DNA of 64,000 nucleotides from Trichoplax sp. H2. Its lineage: Eukaryota; Placozoa; Uniplacotomia; Trichoplacea. The notes beneath the pieces were generated by a model that was not told where the DNA came from, made no database searches, and worked only from the letters and a program-made list of their open reading frames with translations. The stretch lies in assembly GCA_003344405.1 (NCBI GenBank), contig NOWV01000003.1, positions 620,001 through 684,000 of the forward strand. Reading direction: 5' to 3'. The position numbers were made by a program, and so were the translations under genes. Below, one piece after another: positions 11,401 through 24,229 of the stretch. Position 1 is the first letter of the stretch. Each line of letters starts with the position of its first letter.

Positions 11401-14400
11401 TTGACAATCAAAAAATAGTATTGTCCTTAAATAGATAGAATATCGCTAAAATAACGCTAATTGAAAGTCAAAAAGCGCCTTCAGTGAAACAAGTAGACTA
11501 CGGCAAGTGACGTTACTAGATAATCTGTCGCCATACGCATTTAATTAAATATTTGAATAGCCCTGATGCATTCAAATTGCGTTAGGGCACAGTGACACTA
11601 TATCTTAAATTATCACTAAATAATCTAATAAGATAAACCGTTTTAGTATATCTAAAAAAATCTGTCATTGCAGACTTAACAACTTTAAATAGAGAGGTTA
11701 TAGCCCATGAATAAAAATATTTACATATCATTACAGAGAATGAGGCAGACTTAATAAATAGCGGCTACATGCCATTCAAATGAAGAGGTTGTACTGAATA
11801 AGATAATTGCACAGCGATGCAGCAAGTATAGATGATGGCCATCTCACGAAAGTTAGCTAGAGATAAATGATCCCATTCTAAACACGTACAACAAAAATTT
11901 GAAAATCGCTATTTAATTTACTCAGTATTAGTAAAATGAGTGAAAAATTATGTATAACAGAGCTGATAAATTTGTAAAATTACGATTTATTCAGGCTTTT
12001 GCAGCCTGTAGATTTATGAACATACTATAAACATGTAATCATGATGTTTACAGTAATGAAGAAAGACCAGGTGAAATCGCGTATTTCAGTAATGATAGTT
12101 CAATCTAATGTATAGTATATCAGCTACTGTGCAAATTTACATCAAGATAAATTACGCAATTTAAGCAATTATATATAATTATAAATGATAATGTTCCCTC
12201 TCCCAATAATGAAGTCTTCATTAAAATCTAGATGAAGAGTATAACTATCACTGGCGCTACATAGTATCAAACTATCAACACGTTATATAAATATAAAATT
12301 TCATTACGACTACTCTTGCTAATTCTAATACATGTCGTAGTTAGCCTGCACTTGTTTTACTGGTCATATGTACCTTAAACAAGAATAATGCTGCCTCGTA
12401 TATTTAGTGGAAGGTTATGGGTAGAACTTATGATCACATCCTCTATTTCAAAAATGTCAATCACGAACCATTATTACCACAATGATACTAACCCAATTAA
12501 TATACAGTATTAATGCTAAACTTTAACAGTCTATCATTTTCTTGCCTTAAATACAATTAAACTTTATGCAATATACAGCCATGCTAAATAGAAGCTATCT
12601 ATAAAGTACCTAGAATCACTAAAAAAATTGCCTTTAATAGCATAAATAGAATAGCTTATTTTCTTTTTCTATTACAATACTGTCAAAGAGAATCTTTTTT
12701 GGTATATTATAAATAATAATTGAATAAATCAATTAATCAGACAGATCTGGAACAGATGATAATACAATCATAAGTATAGTCTATAGAGCAAGCTTGTTAG
12801 AAAATTTTCAATGCTGTGTAGACATTGCTTTGCATCTAATTTGATATCAATTGGCTATATAGCTCTGATCTCTAGAGTTCATCTAAAGTCTGGGGCTTTC
12901 AAAATTAAGACTTCCTTTTCTCTATCATATAAATGAAAATTATAGCAATACTTGTCCATCCTACTATCATCATAGAACATTTTAACAATTGAAGTTGCTA
13001 TTATATGATAATTATCTTACTTAACACTGATTAATTTATTTAAATCATACCCGAAACTTATGCGACCTGCTTAGGTATGAAAGACTAGAGATGATAAAAT
13101 TTTTATCTTTTTTAATAAATTTTGATCACGAAGAAATATTGTAAACTATTGTACTGTAGTTCTAGAATGAGGACTTCCAAATCATTAAGGCTTTATACAT
13201 CTTTTAATTAATAAATCTAAAATTTTATCGGACACCTGCAAGTCTGTTACTGCCTTAGCTTAAATTAAAATCTAATCTATTTCGGTACTATAACGTACAA
13301 TTATACTTCATACCATAATGATCATATATTTATGAATGTCTGTGCACATAAACATGGTTAAACTATCAATGTGTGCCAATTTTATTGTCATGATTAGCAA
13401 AATAATTAAGAACGTAAGAATGAAATACATAAGCTTTGGCACCCGTTGTCCTCCGTGGTGCATGAACTGCTCTTATACAGCAGTACGATGGATGCAAGTC
13501 CAAACACAGCTCATTTCCTATTCCAAAATATCAGTTTTACTTATTTATTGTAGCGTACACTAAATAAATTTTATTCACTCCACTATATTGTGCAAAGTAT
13601 GGATACTTTTAGTTATCATCTATTGCATACGAGTACAGTACAGGATCAGTCTGTATCTAATTTTCTTATTATCATACTGTAAAAGTCCTTACACTTAGTA
13701 ATGTCACTTCCAGTGTTACAGAATGCTACAATTATAGTGTTATAGCATTCTTTATGTTGTAACACGTTGCTAACCAATAAAGTGCCATATTGCAGGTACC
13801 ATATCTTTTTAAATGTAATTTAAGTCACTTTGCCACTAGCAGTCCTCACCTACAACATCGAAAAAGACTGTAGCTGATCCTCTTTTGTATGTCATGGTGT
13901 CATTAGTAGCGATGCATGCCAAATGTGGAGGAAATTGCTTTATCATTAAAAAAGGAAAGAACTACCGTACCATTTAGGATTTTACATAGCTAGGGATTAA
14001 GGCGAACTTAGAAATAACATTTCGTTTTTAAAGATTGAAACAAATTAATGATACATATTATTTTTGTATATTCTACATAATTCATAGTTGAGTTTTAGGC
14101 TCGTACTCCGATATTAAACTTGCCTGTCTTCCTCACAAAATATCATGATACGCATTTTCATGATGCTACCGTAGCGCAATAGTACATATGAGTATCATAC
14201 ACTGCATTAGACCTGTTAAAAGTTAACAATGACGATTTTCTATACGAAGAGCGATTACGCAGAATACTATAGGGAACTAAGACTACGAGCAGACTTCTGC
14301 TAATAGCACTATAATACTAGTTAAATTAGTATCCGAATCATATGAAATCCTAATAACAAGTGTTAACCAGTGTACTATTTTCCAGTCTTGAGCAAATTTC

Positions 14401-16325
14401 TCTAAATTTTATAGTCCAATCCCAAAGTATTAAGCGTCGCAAATAAACGTAAGTAACAACTGGTACAAATCAAATGATCAGTTACGGATAACTGATACTG
14501 TTTTAATGTTATGTGTAGTACTGTACAATATCGTAGTTTATATATATCATGATCACATTGTACTGTACCGCAATTTATATAAACAATAATTATGATCCTT
14601 GCAGTAATAATACAATTTTGATTTGTTACTGATATTTAAACTCTGTCCAGTAGCAAACAGGACCAGTGTTACCTGATACCTTAACAATACCTATATTTTA
14701 AAGTACGGTGACTTCGTTGGAATCGTGCTCATGTCATATTCATATATGTACAGTATTGAAAGATATATGTGATAATATATCCTCGTATTAATAATGGCAG
14801 TAGTATTATTTATTAGTGCATTCCCCATATTACGCTTTCTCGAATACAGATTTACTATTTTTCTTCCTACGGTCCTTAACCTAGTGTTACGCACACTCCA
14901 GTCCGATATTAATGTGGTCGTAACGTCTCGACACGAAATAGTACGTTTTCTTAGCTAAGATAATTTGTAAATTATATATTTACAATCCATTCAAAATAGC
15001 GTTAGAGACATATAAGTAGGAAAATTGGATGTAATGTTCAAAAGTGGGGGAGTTAATTATTAGAAAGTAGATGTTTTCATAAGATGAAAGTGAAAATTTC
15101 ACGGAAAATAATTATTCTAGGACAAGAATAAGAGACAAAAATATGTTGTGACTCACTCCATTGCCCTCACTAGGAGAATATATTATTTTTTTAAAGATTC
15201 TATTACTAATTTGATCATAAATAAATAATCTATCAGGAATGAATTTGTAGGGTAACAATTCCTAGAAATCCAACGAAAGCGGTTATTATGTAATCAATTG
15301 CATAAATAAAACCGAGCTTCAAGAGACATTAATCTATAAGGAAGGTAACAATAATCAAGATTGTCAATGATACTAGAATAAAAGGACAATATTTATTGCT
15401 GATTAGTTTTGAATAATACTCTGTTTTTCTTTAATAGAAAATATAGTATTAGATCCCGGTTCCACTGTTTCTCACAACATATAACTTTGGAGCAGTAAAC
15501 ATCAATAAAAACTTTTGTACGCTATGAAGGAATAAAAATTAGTAGATAGCTCAATATCTGGCGTAACGTACGATATACTTGAGGGATAAATAACGATTGC
15601 TTGTCTAATAATAATTATATAATGACCCTAAAGATATTATCGTCAATTTTCATAATACTGTATATAGTTCGCAAAATTTTATTCATTTACCTTGATATGT
15701 TTATACTATACAATAGGTATTTGTTTAAGAATAAGTAATAAATATTTGATGCGAATAAATCATCTGAAACTGATTGTAGTATTAAAATGTAGACAAAAAT
15801 ACATGTATTTTTAGGCAACAAAATCATTTTCAAAGCAACTTTATAAAGTATTATTTCAAAGCTATATATAGATTATTTTTTTCAATAATTGGCGTTGAAT
15901 CTGTAAGAACAGCTTTGAGAGATTTGCATAATTACTGAACATGACGGTAATTGAGTGATCAATTTCAATGATTGACGTGATCTATAATCATCATAATTAT
16001 TTTATCCCCATACTAAAGCATTATTAAAGGTATCTTTTGGTCTTCTTTGTTCGGTACTGTACTGTATGTGCAGTACGTACCGATGTTACACCCTTTTATT
16101 ATTATTATTTATTAGGTACTGTACTGAAATGTACCGGCATCGGCATGGCGGAGAGACTGTACTGTAAGATTGATATAAGGATTGAACAAAAAGAATTTTA
16201 TTTATCATTAATCCAGCTGATTACTGTGTGATTCGATACAGCCACAAAATTAGAATAACTTTTTTTAATATGCAGTATATATTAAGTTAAGTTAAATGAA
16301 ATAGTGATAACACAATCAACGCCAA

Positions 16326-16500
16326 TACAGTACTTTCATCTTACGTGTAATAAGATGTGAAATACTGTACAGTATTTGCACCTGAGCATGCAAAGTGTAC
16401 AGTGTACTGTACAGTCCAGTACAGTACAGTATACTGTACTGTAGTGAAAGAGAGAGTCAGAGATGGAGGCTGAATGTACAGTACTGTACTGTAGTGTAGA
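16326..16500. repeat. Pentanucleotide island
   Basis: Alternating TACTG and TACAG runs, including GTACAGTGTACTGTACAG. They are interrupted by a purine-rich stretch (GAAAGAGAGAGTCAGAG) and then resume. Confidence 0.8.
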
Positions 16501-16725
16501 TTAGATTTGATGAATATTCAGCTACACGGATCGTTTTTAGCAACTGAAATTAATTAATAAGAATTAGGTATGATATCCTAGATAGAGAGTTTTCCCGATA
16601 CGTTCAGCATGCAGCCCACCAATAACAGGAAAATACTTGTATTTTAGTATTTTATTCCTTTCTATTCACAATTGCACCATAAAACTTAGAAAAATAATCC
16701 GTAAATTTGTTTATGAGCAGTGCCA

Positions 16726-16855
16726 AAAATAGTACCGTACTGTACTGTATAGTACACTACACTGTATAGTACAGCGTACAACAGATTAAAATGTGCAGTA
16801 TTATACCAACAAAACATTGATTGCGAATGCTACAGTACACTACTGTACAGTAGAT
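16726..16855. repeat. Pentanucleotide island
   Basis: Imperfect TACTGTAC/GTACAGTA runs with single-base variants such as TAGTACACTACACTG, suggesting decay of an older tract. Confidence 0.7.
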
Positions 16856-17341
16856 TGTTAAATAAATGAACGTTAATTATTGCCAACAAATCACTGTCCA
16901 TTATTACGTAACCAGGACTGCGTCATCTCGGCGCCGTATCTAGTAATCCGGTAATCATTCCCGTAAGTGTTTTAAAATGATACGACGCATCGTACAAAAA
17001 CTTGTTGTTCATATATTATGTCTTATCTAAGGAACAAACAACAACCCACCTTGAACAGTATTACCGACGCCCACTTCATTTTATCTATTTGCAATTAACA
17101 TCGAAAAAGTACCGCCTGCTTTTGTTCACCAACTATTTACGCGTATGACTACAACGTTGAATAACAATTGCTACCTTGTTTTTTATGTAACATCATCACC
17201 AATAAAAACAGAAGAATAGGAACATCTAGTGAAACATACAGAATACAAACAAAAATATAAAGAAGGGGAAGGTTGTTATCTTATTTTTTCTCGCTAATTT
17301 GTAAATTCATAATCTCATCTTTAGTGTTGATTCCACTTACA

Positions 17342-17660
17342 TACAGTACAGTTATGTTATGATATTACTATGTACTCATCTAATACAGTAATTTATTACC
17401 ATGACTGTACACAGTACTGTACAATACTGTACTGTACTGTACCGTACAGTGCAGTAGTAACACAGCACATTGTACTGTACTGTACAGTACAGCAGAATAA
17501 CCTTTCACTGTACTGTACTGTACACTGTACAGTACCGTATTGTGTCAAAGACTTTTCATTTGTCAACATCAAGTCGTCAACATGACTCCTCTATCTTGAT
17601 GAAAAAGCACTATTGTATACTGTACAGTACAGTACAGTGCAGTACAGTGTACAGTATGTA
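17342..17660. repeat. Largest pentanucleotide island, strand-switching
   Basis: Three blocks (about 17400-17455, 17470-17540 and 17615-17660) of TACTG repeats flip to TACAG, giving inverted repeats able to form hairpins or cruciforms. Translations rich in C, T, V, Q, Y and S in this stretch are products of the repeat, not genes. Confidence 0.85.
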
Positions 17661-19723
17661 TGCTGTATTACAGTAATGAGATTGTTCATGTTCTTTATTT
17701 GCTTGAGTGCAATTTTTATGGTTACTCTGCGTATTTATTTACTTAAACCTGATTACTGTATAAAAAGAGAGATAATAGTATATGACGAGAATTAACTAAA
17801 AGAATAACGCAAGTTTAAAAATAAACTTTAGAAAAGCAAAAAATACTTTATGCTTATTTTTTGTATAATTAATTTGTCATACAGACGGTTTGGATTGGCT
17901 TTCGATCGAATACTTGTAATTTCTTCTAGTCAACATCTACAGTATGCTGTGCAGCACACTGTACAGTACTGTACATTATTATAAAACTGTCGCCGTAAAA
18001 TAAAATAATACTGTAAAGTGTAGATTTAGTTATTTCTTTCAATTTCCCTCCTCCCAGATTCTTAATCTTGACATCCTACTTTTATCACCTCTTTCGTCGC
18101 AAACGTATTCATTTCACCCTAATATATCTACTTTAGTTTGCACCTTCACCTGATTTTCGGGTTAGCTAAAAATTCAGTCTCTTCATTAAAATATACGCGT
18201 AAATTAAAAGATGGTCCAATGTAACATAAATCATATTACCGGTATTATTTTAAATCACCATGAATCTCCATATTGTCCATTCAGTGCCAGGAAGAGTAAG
18301 AAGCAATGGATGAAGTGATGATTGATGAATGACGACTGATGACTAGATGACTAGTGATGAGTGACGACGATAATTGACAACATTGTCAAATAACATAATA
18401 CAGAATCGCACAATGACGTACTGTTCTGTACCTTTGTAATTCCGAAGCATAATGTATAACAACAATATCACTGTATACAATTTCTATACAAAGCTATTTG
18501 AATGCGAATTGTAGAAAGAGACGATACTAACGAATTAAAAATGAAGAAAAACAATAGAAACATACTGCAAAAACATCGATGAGTCTATTTTTCTTTTTCT
18601 TCTCTTGGCCTATCATTCTTCTTTTTGTTCTGAATGACAGCTACATACAGTATTAGTAAATAACTTTACATGTCATCTAATTCAGAAGATATGTACGGTT
18701 GATTGGTTCCTATTTATTGTTTACAGTAGTATAAAGCGAGAAGTGTCGAGGGCATTACAAAGCGATGACACCTCATCAATAGCAAAATATGTTAAGAGCT
18801 ATTACTTTACACCCCATATGTCACCATTATTATCGTTTAACTGGCTAGTTGCTGAGAATAACTATCAATAGAAACGGCATTAGGAACCTCCTCAATTTTT
18901 CATTAATACTTAAAATTGTTTGTACGGTACAACTGACGCTATATTACAGTTGGCCGGTGACCGAGTTTTGCTCACTTCCACATCATACAGTACTAAAAGG
19001 ATCACTGAACTGAAAGCTAACAACTGAAGGGAAAATTTATCGTGTACAATACGCTGTTTTTTTTTACAAGTACCAGGTATAAATTCAAAGGTGCATAATT
19101 TTAGACGACAGAAAGAAACTACCTACAAAGACGACGAAAATTAAACATTTCGCGTTCACGGCCTTTCCAATCTGTGGCTGAAAAAAGGTAATGTTAAAAG
19201 CTGAACACTACGGTATCACCTTTTTCAAAATGGCAGTGTTATTAGGGTGTTAACTTTACTGCCATTCTCAAGTACTAAAATTGTCGAAAAAGGCTCATAG
19301 GCTAACCTTAAATGGATATGTACTGGATAACGCTACATAGTGTAATAATTAGTTGATAAATTCACCTTATACGGTATTTTTAAAATGTTTAGAACGTCAA
19401 TTTAGTACTCGTATAACTCAATTCGTTAACATTTTTCACTACATAAATTTATCAACAGATAAAGAAGGCTTTTTACCCGTATCCTCTATCCGCAACAGAC
19501 ATAATTGTCAAAGAAAACGGCATCAGACCACCGCTAGTTGAGATCTAACTACTAGATCTCACATACGTATAATTAACCTGAGAACCTAATATTCACAACT
19601 CTTCTGACGGATTCGAAAAAATTTTTCAGTGAATTCTACAATAATTCTCTTAGCTGATCATTATCCATTTGGATTCTTTATATCTTGCTGATTTCACATT
19701 TACAGTACTCACGTTGATCAAGT

Positions 19724-22700
19724 ATGCTGCCGTCTTACACTACACCGCCGAACTTACAAACTTTCCAGTATCACCCATTTGCTACTGGCGCTAACTCTAA
19801 CATGAGAGATTTCTCGGTTAATGCTCTATTAGCACATCCACCATATATTACAGCCCCTCAACCCGCTCCGAGTTCCTTCCCAAATTACGCAAATCCAACG
19901 GCTTCGGGCGCTTTTCATAACGCGCTGCCATATTATAGCAATTATCCAATCGGTTACAATCAATATAAAGGATACGTGATGCCATCTTCACAGGCTGGAC
20001 CATCACCATACTCCATTCCTTTCCCGACGTATTTGCCACCACCACCTTCAACAATTAATTGCGACGCTAAATCGAAAGGAAACGAAGATATCAAAGTAAC
20101 GCTTGAAAACAAAGATTTATGGGACAAGTTTCATAACTTGGGTACTGAAATGGTCATAACGAGATCGGGAAGGTAAGAAGAAGTATGATAGACTAAAGTC
20201 CGTAGAAATTATTCGGACAATATAGATTGTAATATATTCGTACCGTATAGTACAGGATTAAGGCACAGTACTGTATAGTATGTAGCGGGAAGGCTGATTT
20301 ATGCCTATTGAGACGGTAGATACGATATACGCGTATGAACGGCAGTGCACACTCATTAAAAAATCTTTATTCATTCTGTACAGTACAGTATTCTCTACTT
20401 GCTCCTGCCTTTTCAGATAATTATAAGTGATTACTTTTTCGAAATTGGTATCCTGGAAAATTTGCGTGTATTTTAGGTTTACACCTAACAAATAGTTACT
20501 TCTCATTTATCACGCTACTTCACTTAAGGTGTAGCGTAACCTTAATTTCAATATTCAAATACCCACTCGTTCGAGGATAAAAGGCAAAACTGTCATTAAT
20601 GTTTATGTTACAGCATTTTAAGATAAGATATTTTTCTAGGATGAACTTGAGTGTGTTATGGTAATTATTTATAACTATTATAATGTAGACTACAGAATGA
20701 CTACAGTATCTGTGCTACGGTACAGTATAGGCAGTCAAAATGCCACTATAATGTAGTTAGCGTTAGATTGAAATCTAGAGGTTTAACTACAGTACTGTAC
20801 CCTGAAGTTTATACCTGTAATTTTACTAAATGATACTGTACACAGTACTGTACTTAATCTACTGTACATACGAGTACAGTGCGATATGTTTATCGATTTT
20901 AGTTTGACACAGTAATAACCAGTATTTCCCGGATAAGAACGTACAATTTTAAGTAGTATTTATTGGCTATAGTCGGTACTGTAGTATCAACATACGAAAT
21001 ACTATTGCAATCTCAGAATTTAGATCTGATTTCCCAAATTTTTATCTAATCTACTGCTTAATTAAAATGAAATGAACGCACGAAATGTGTACTTCTAATC
21101 TGACCGGATCAATAACTACAGTATGATCAAATACTGTACATCGTGAGTACTGTACCTTATTAAGCCACAGCGATTCACCTGAGAAAACTAATACGGTATA
21201 TAAATTTACTACAGTATTTGAATCACACACATTTTACAGTTTCAAACTACTGTACAACAGACCACTTATATTCAGATCTGATTTCATCGTTATTTTCTTT
21301 CTACTGTTTGTACTGTACAGTATATGCAGTATCCTAAAATATATTTTATATACATCTTTTATCGTTTTAGTGATTGTGGCAATAAATTTTTATCTAATCC
21401 TTTTTTGTTATTATGTTAGAGAAGTAGCCTACGGTTGTTATTTCGACTCAAATTAATAATCTTGCCTGACTCGACACATAGTCGCTTTCCAGTCATTTTC
21501 TTAGTAGGGTGTCCTTTGAAAAGTCGATAGAACAAACAAAGTTGTTGTGTTATAATCCTATTGTGTCAAAATGATTTCATCATACCTTCTTCAATATGTT
21601 GTTTATTGACCAATAATAATAACAAGCAATATTACAAGCAGTGGCGTCAGCACAATGAAATTCCTGAATGAATCATTCACAACGAAATAACGACAATATT
21701 ATTGTAATTATTATTAGCTCTGCCGTCGTTGCATTATCTTCATTTTCTAAGCGACCAGTAAATTACCGTATACTATACAGTATGCCACGTACAGTACTGT
21801 ACAGTACAGTATGTATAGTAAGGTATCTTGCAGCTGACCTTAATGCTAAGGTTACAGTGACCGCTGGCTGTACTATTACAAAGGTCGTGAAAAAAGTTAC
21901 TACAATTAGCCCTGTACGTACTTACCATATAGATCAAACTGACTAAATTATTAAGATTTCGTGACCGATTTATGGTACTTACAGCTTATAGAGCTAGCCG
22001 CGAGTACTCAGTCATTTGATTCCTTCTCACTTGCTAAAATAGCACAGTTACTGTGTTGTGAGCTAAATTGAGTTAAAATTGCACATAAGGATAATAAGTA
22101 GATATTTTTATTGTTTCTCCAGATGTCAATCTTATTTATTGCCTTATGAGTTGTGAAACAGCATTTTTATTTGAAGCTGTTTCCTATTTACTTCTTTTTT
22201 GTTCGCATACATGTTTTGTCACAGCCATTACCATTCATTGATTTTGTTGTTGTTAAGGATGACGACAATACAAAACACCGAAATCATTGTCATTGGTAAT
22301 GTCTGTCTACAATTTTATATACAATGGTGAATAATTTATTACCATTTGATTGACAAGCGGAACTTTGACGCATTAATGGCGTACATAGTTTATTACTTTA
22401 TTAATACCAAACAGTGAATCACTATTCAGATTAAGATCATCAGTAGATCGTAAATAAGCTTACCATTCGGTACAGTGCACTATGCAACCTTAGCATACAG
22501 CACTGTAACTGTCCGCGTATTTTATCGTCCACTACACCGTAGTACAAGCACTATTACAGTATTGCACAAAGACTTCCCCTGCCGTACGATGCTGCAGCGA
22601 AGCCAACTTTTTATTGCTGCAATGACTGTACAGTACAGTACTTGTACAGTATTATATTCAGCAGTAAAATGCCAAAAATGTGAATTAAAATACTGTAATG

Positions 22701-24229
22701 TGTTACTGCAGCAAGATTGCTTTAATACAGTACTGTACTTTACATAATCGGAAACTATGCTGTAACGTCATGTTTTGGCCTGACCGTGCAGTACTGTATA
22801 GTACATTTAAACGTCGTAAGAGTCAAATATTAAATTTAAGAGTTAATTAAGAATTTGTTCAATGGCAGTACGATCTTCCATGCTTAGAGTAAACATTACG
22901 TTTAAAAAATTTATTTATAAAAATGCAATTTAATCAATACTAAATACGTACGAAGTCGATCATTTCTTACCGTAAATGTTATTTACAGGCGAATGTTTCC
23001 AGTAATAAAGGTCAACGTTACCGGACTAGACAGCCGAGAAAAGTATATCATGATGATGGATATTGTTCCGGCTGATGACTACAGATACAAATTTCATAAT
23101 TGTGCCTGGACGGTTGGAGGAAAAGCAGATACAGAAATTGTCCCAAGGATGTACATTCACCCAGACTCACCATCTACAGGTTATCAGTGGATGCAGAAAC
23201 CGATTTCTTTTCATAAGATTAAACTAACGAACAATGCGGACGACAAGCATGGATATGTACGTTTGCAATTCTTAGATCTACTTATTAACTAATTAACTAT
23301 TTTTATAGCTTTTATAGTAGTTCCTAGATATCGTATGATGTCCTATACAGCGATATCGAACTCAGTTGCCTTTCATTTACTTTTTCAGACTATCCTTAAC
23401 TCCATGCATAAATACCAACCGAGGATTCATATTATTCATGCCAACGATTTGTTTCAGTACCCTCATAACACCATGAAAACGTTTGTCTTCAAAGAAACTG
23501 AATTCATTGCAGTAACAGCCTACCAAAATGAGAAGGTACTATAAACTGCCCTTACGAATACACTATATACATATGTTTCGCTTATTTGCGATTTTCTTTG
23601 ATCTAATCATCGCTTGTGGTAGTAAATGATGATTGTTTTCCGTATTTACCCTTCTCACTATAATTAGATAACCCATTTAAAAATCTACAACAACCCCTTC
23701 GCCAAGGGTTTCCGAGATTCGGGAACCACAGGTTCTAAAACTTCTGATCATAACCATACAAGGTTGGCACTCGTCTTTATCGCTGTACTACTATACGTAC
23801 TGTATATCATATAAACGATAACTTATGCGTGTTAACATATCCTTTCATAGCAGAATAGATTTTTAATATATCTTTTCTACTTTAGGAAAGATGAAGAAGA
23901 GGGTAGTGATGAAGACAACTTAATTGAATCTAGTACCTGCAAAGAAAGCTCGCTTGAAAATGTATCGTATAAAGGTAATGCATATTTCCTTTATTCTGAT
24001 ATGATGTTGAGATATTAATGTACTAATTTTTGTCAATGCCTCAAAAAATTTAGATGATGCTTGTGACGTTACGACATGTGCAGAAGTAACTAAAGGTGAA
24101 ACAAACTCTGCAAGAATAAAAATTAGTAAAGAATACCAAGATGATCCAAAATCTATCAAAAGCGTCAAGAGAGAGCTAGTAGAAAAGCCGAGTAACCATA
24201 GGCACGAAAGAAAGTATCACCCGTATTGA
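19724..24229 (+). CDS. Tbx2/3: T-box transcription factor, Tbx2/3 class
   Basis: Sequence-specific nuclear DNA-binding protein; Tbx2/3 members are mainly repressors in animal development. Exons: 19724-20172, 22989-23256, 23389-23535, 23668-23762, 23886-23974 and 24054-24229, all phases agreeing, 407 aa. An in-frame TGA at 19715 supports the start. The N-terminus has YHPF and [13 protein letters not shown], resembling the conserved N-terminus of vertebrate Tbx2/3, then a Pro/Tyr-rich stretch. The T-box begins at [19 protein letters not shown] and runs through [74 protein letters not shown] and [23 protein letters not shown] and FRDSG point to Tbx2/3, not Brachyury or Tbx4/5. The C-terminal tail is short (about 110 aa), acidic then basic, with VKRE matching a SUMO consensus. 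Intron 1 (2.8 kb) is full of pentanucleotide repeat. Confidence 0.93.
20700..22810. repeat. Scattered pentanucleotide islands inside Tbx2/3 intron 1
   Basis: Short TACTGTAC/GTACAGTA blocks recur at about 20780-20880, 21120-21155, 21305-21330, 21775-21815, 22622-22655, 22725-22740 and 22785-22805. No exon was found among them. An open frame at 21668-21946 has no recognisable content and is probably chance. Confidence 0.7.

Larger units (their letters stand above)
8431..19723. other. About 11 kb without a recognised gene, upstream of Tbx2/3
   Basis: No open frame here has a recognisable domain or a chain of splice-compatible exons. It holds an (AT)n run near 9044-9059, pentanucleotide islands from 14.5 kb on (dense at 16.3-18 kb), a GATGA/GACTGA-rich imperfect microsatellite around 18300-18380, and a long pyrimidine tract ending in CAG at about 18590-18639. 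The last could be a splice acceptor for an upstream untranslated exon of Tbx2/3. Cis-regulatory DNA of the T-box gene is a reasonable guess, not something the sequence shows. Confidence 0.5.

Noticed and set aside
13336-13563. 75-codon plus-strand ORF with several cysteines
   Set aside because: No recognisable domain, no signal peptide, and length within chance expectation.
17370-17795. Three overlapping plus-strand ORFs with Cys/Thr/Val/Gln/Tyr/Ser-rich proteins
   Set aside because: They are translations of the TACTG/TACAG repeat; the residues simply follow the pentanucleotide in different frames.
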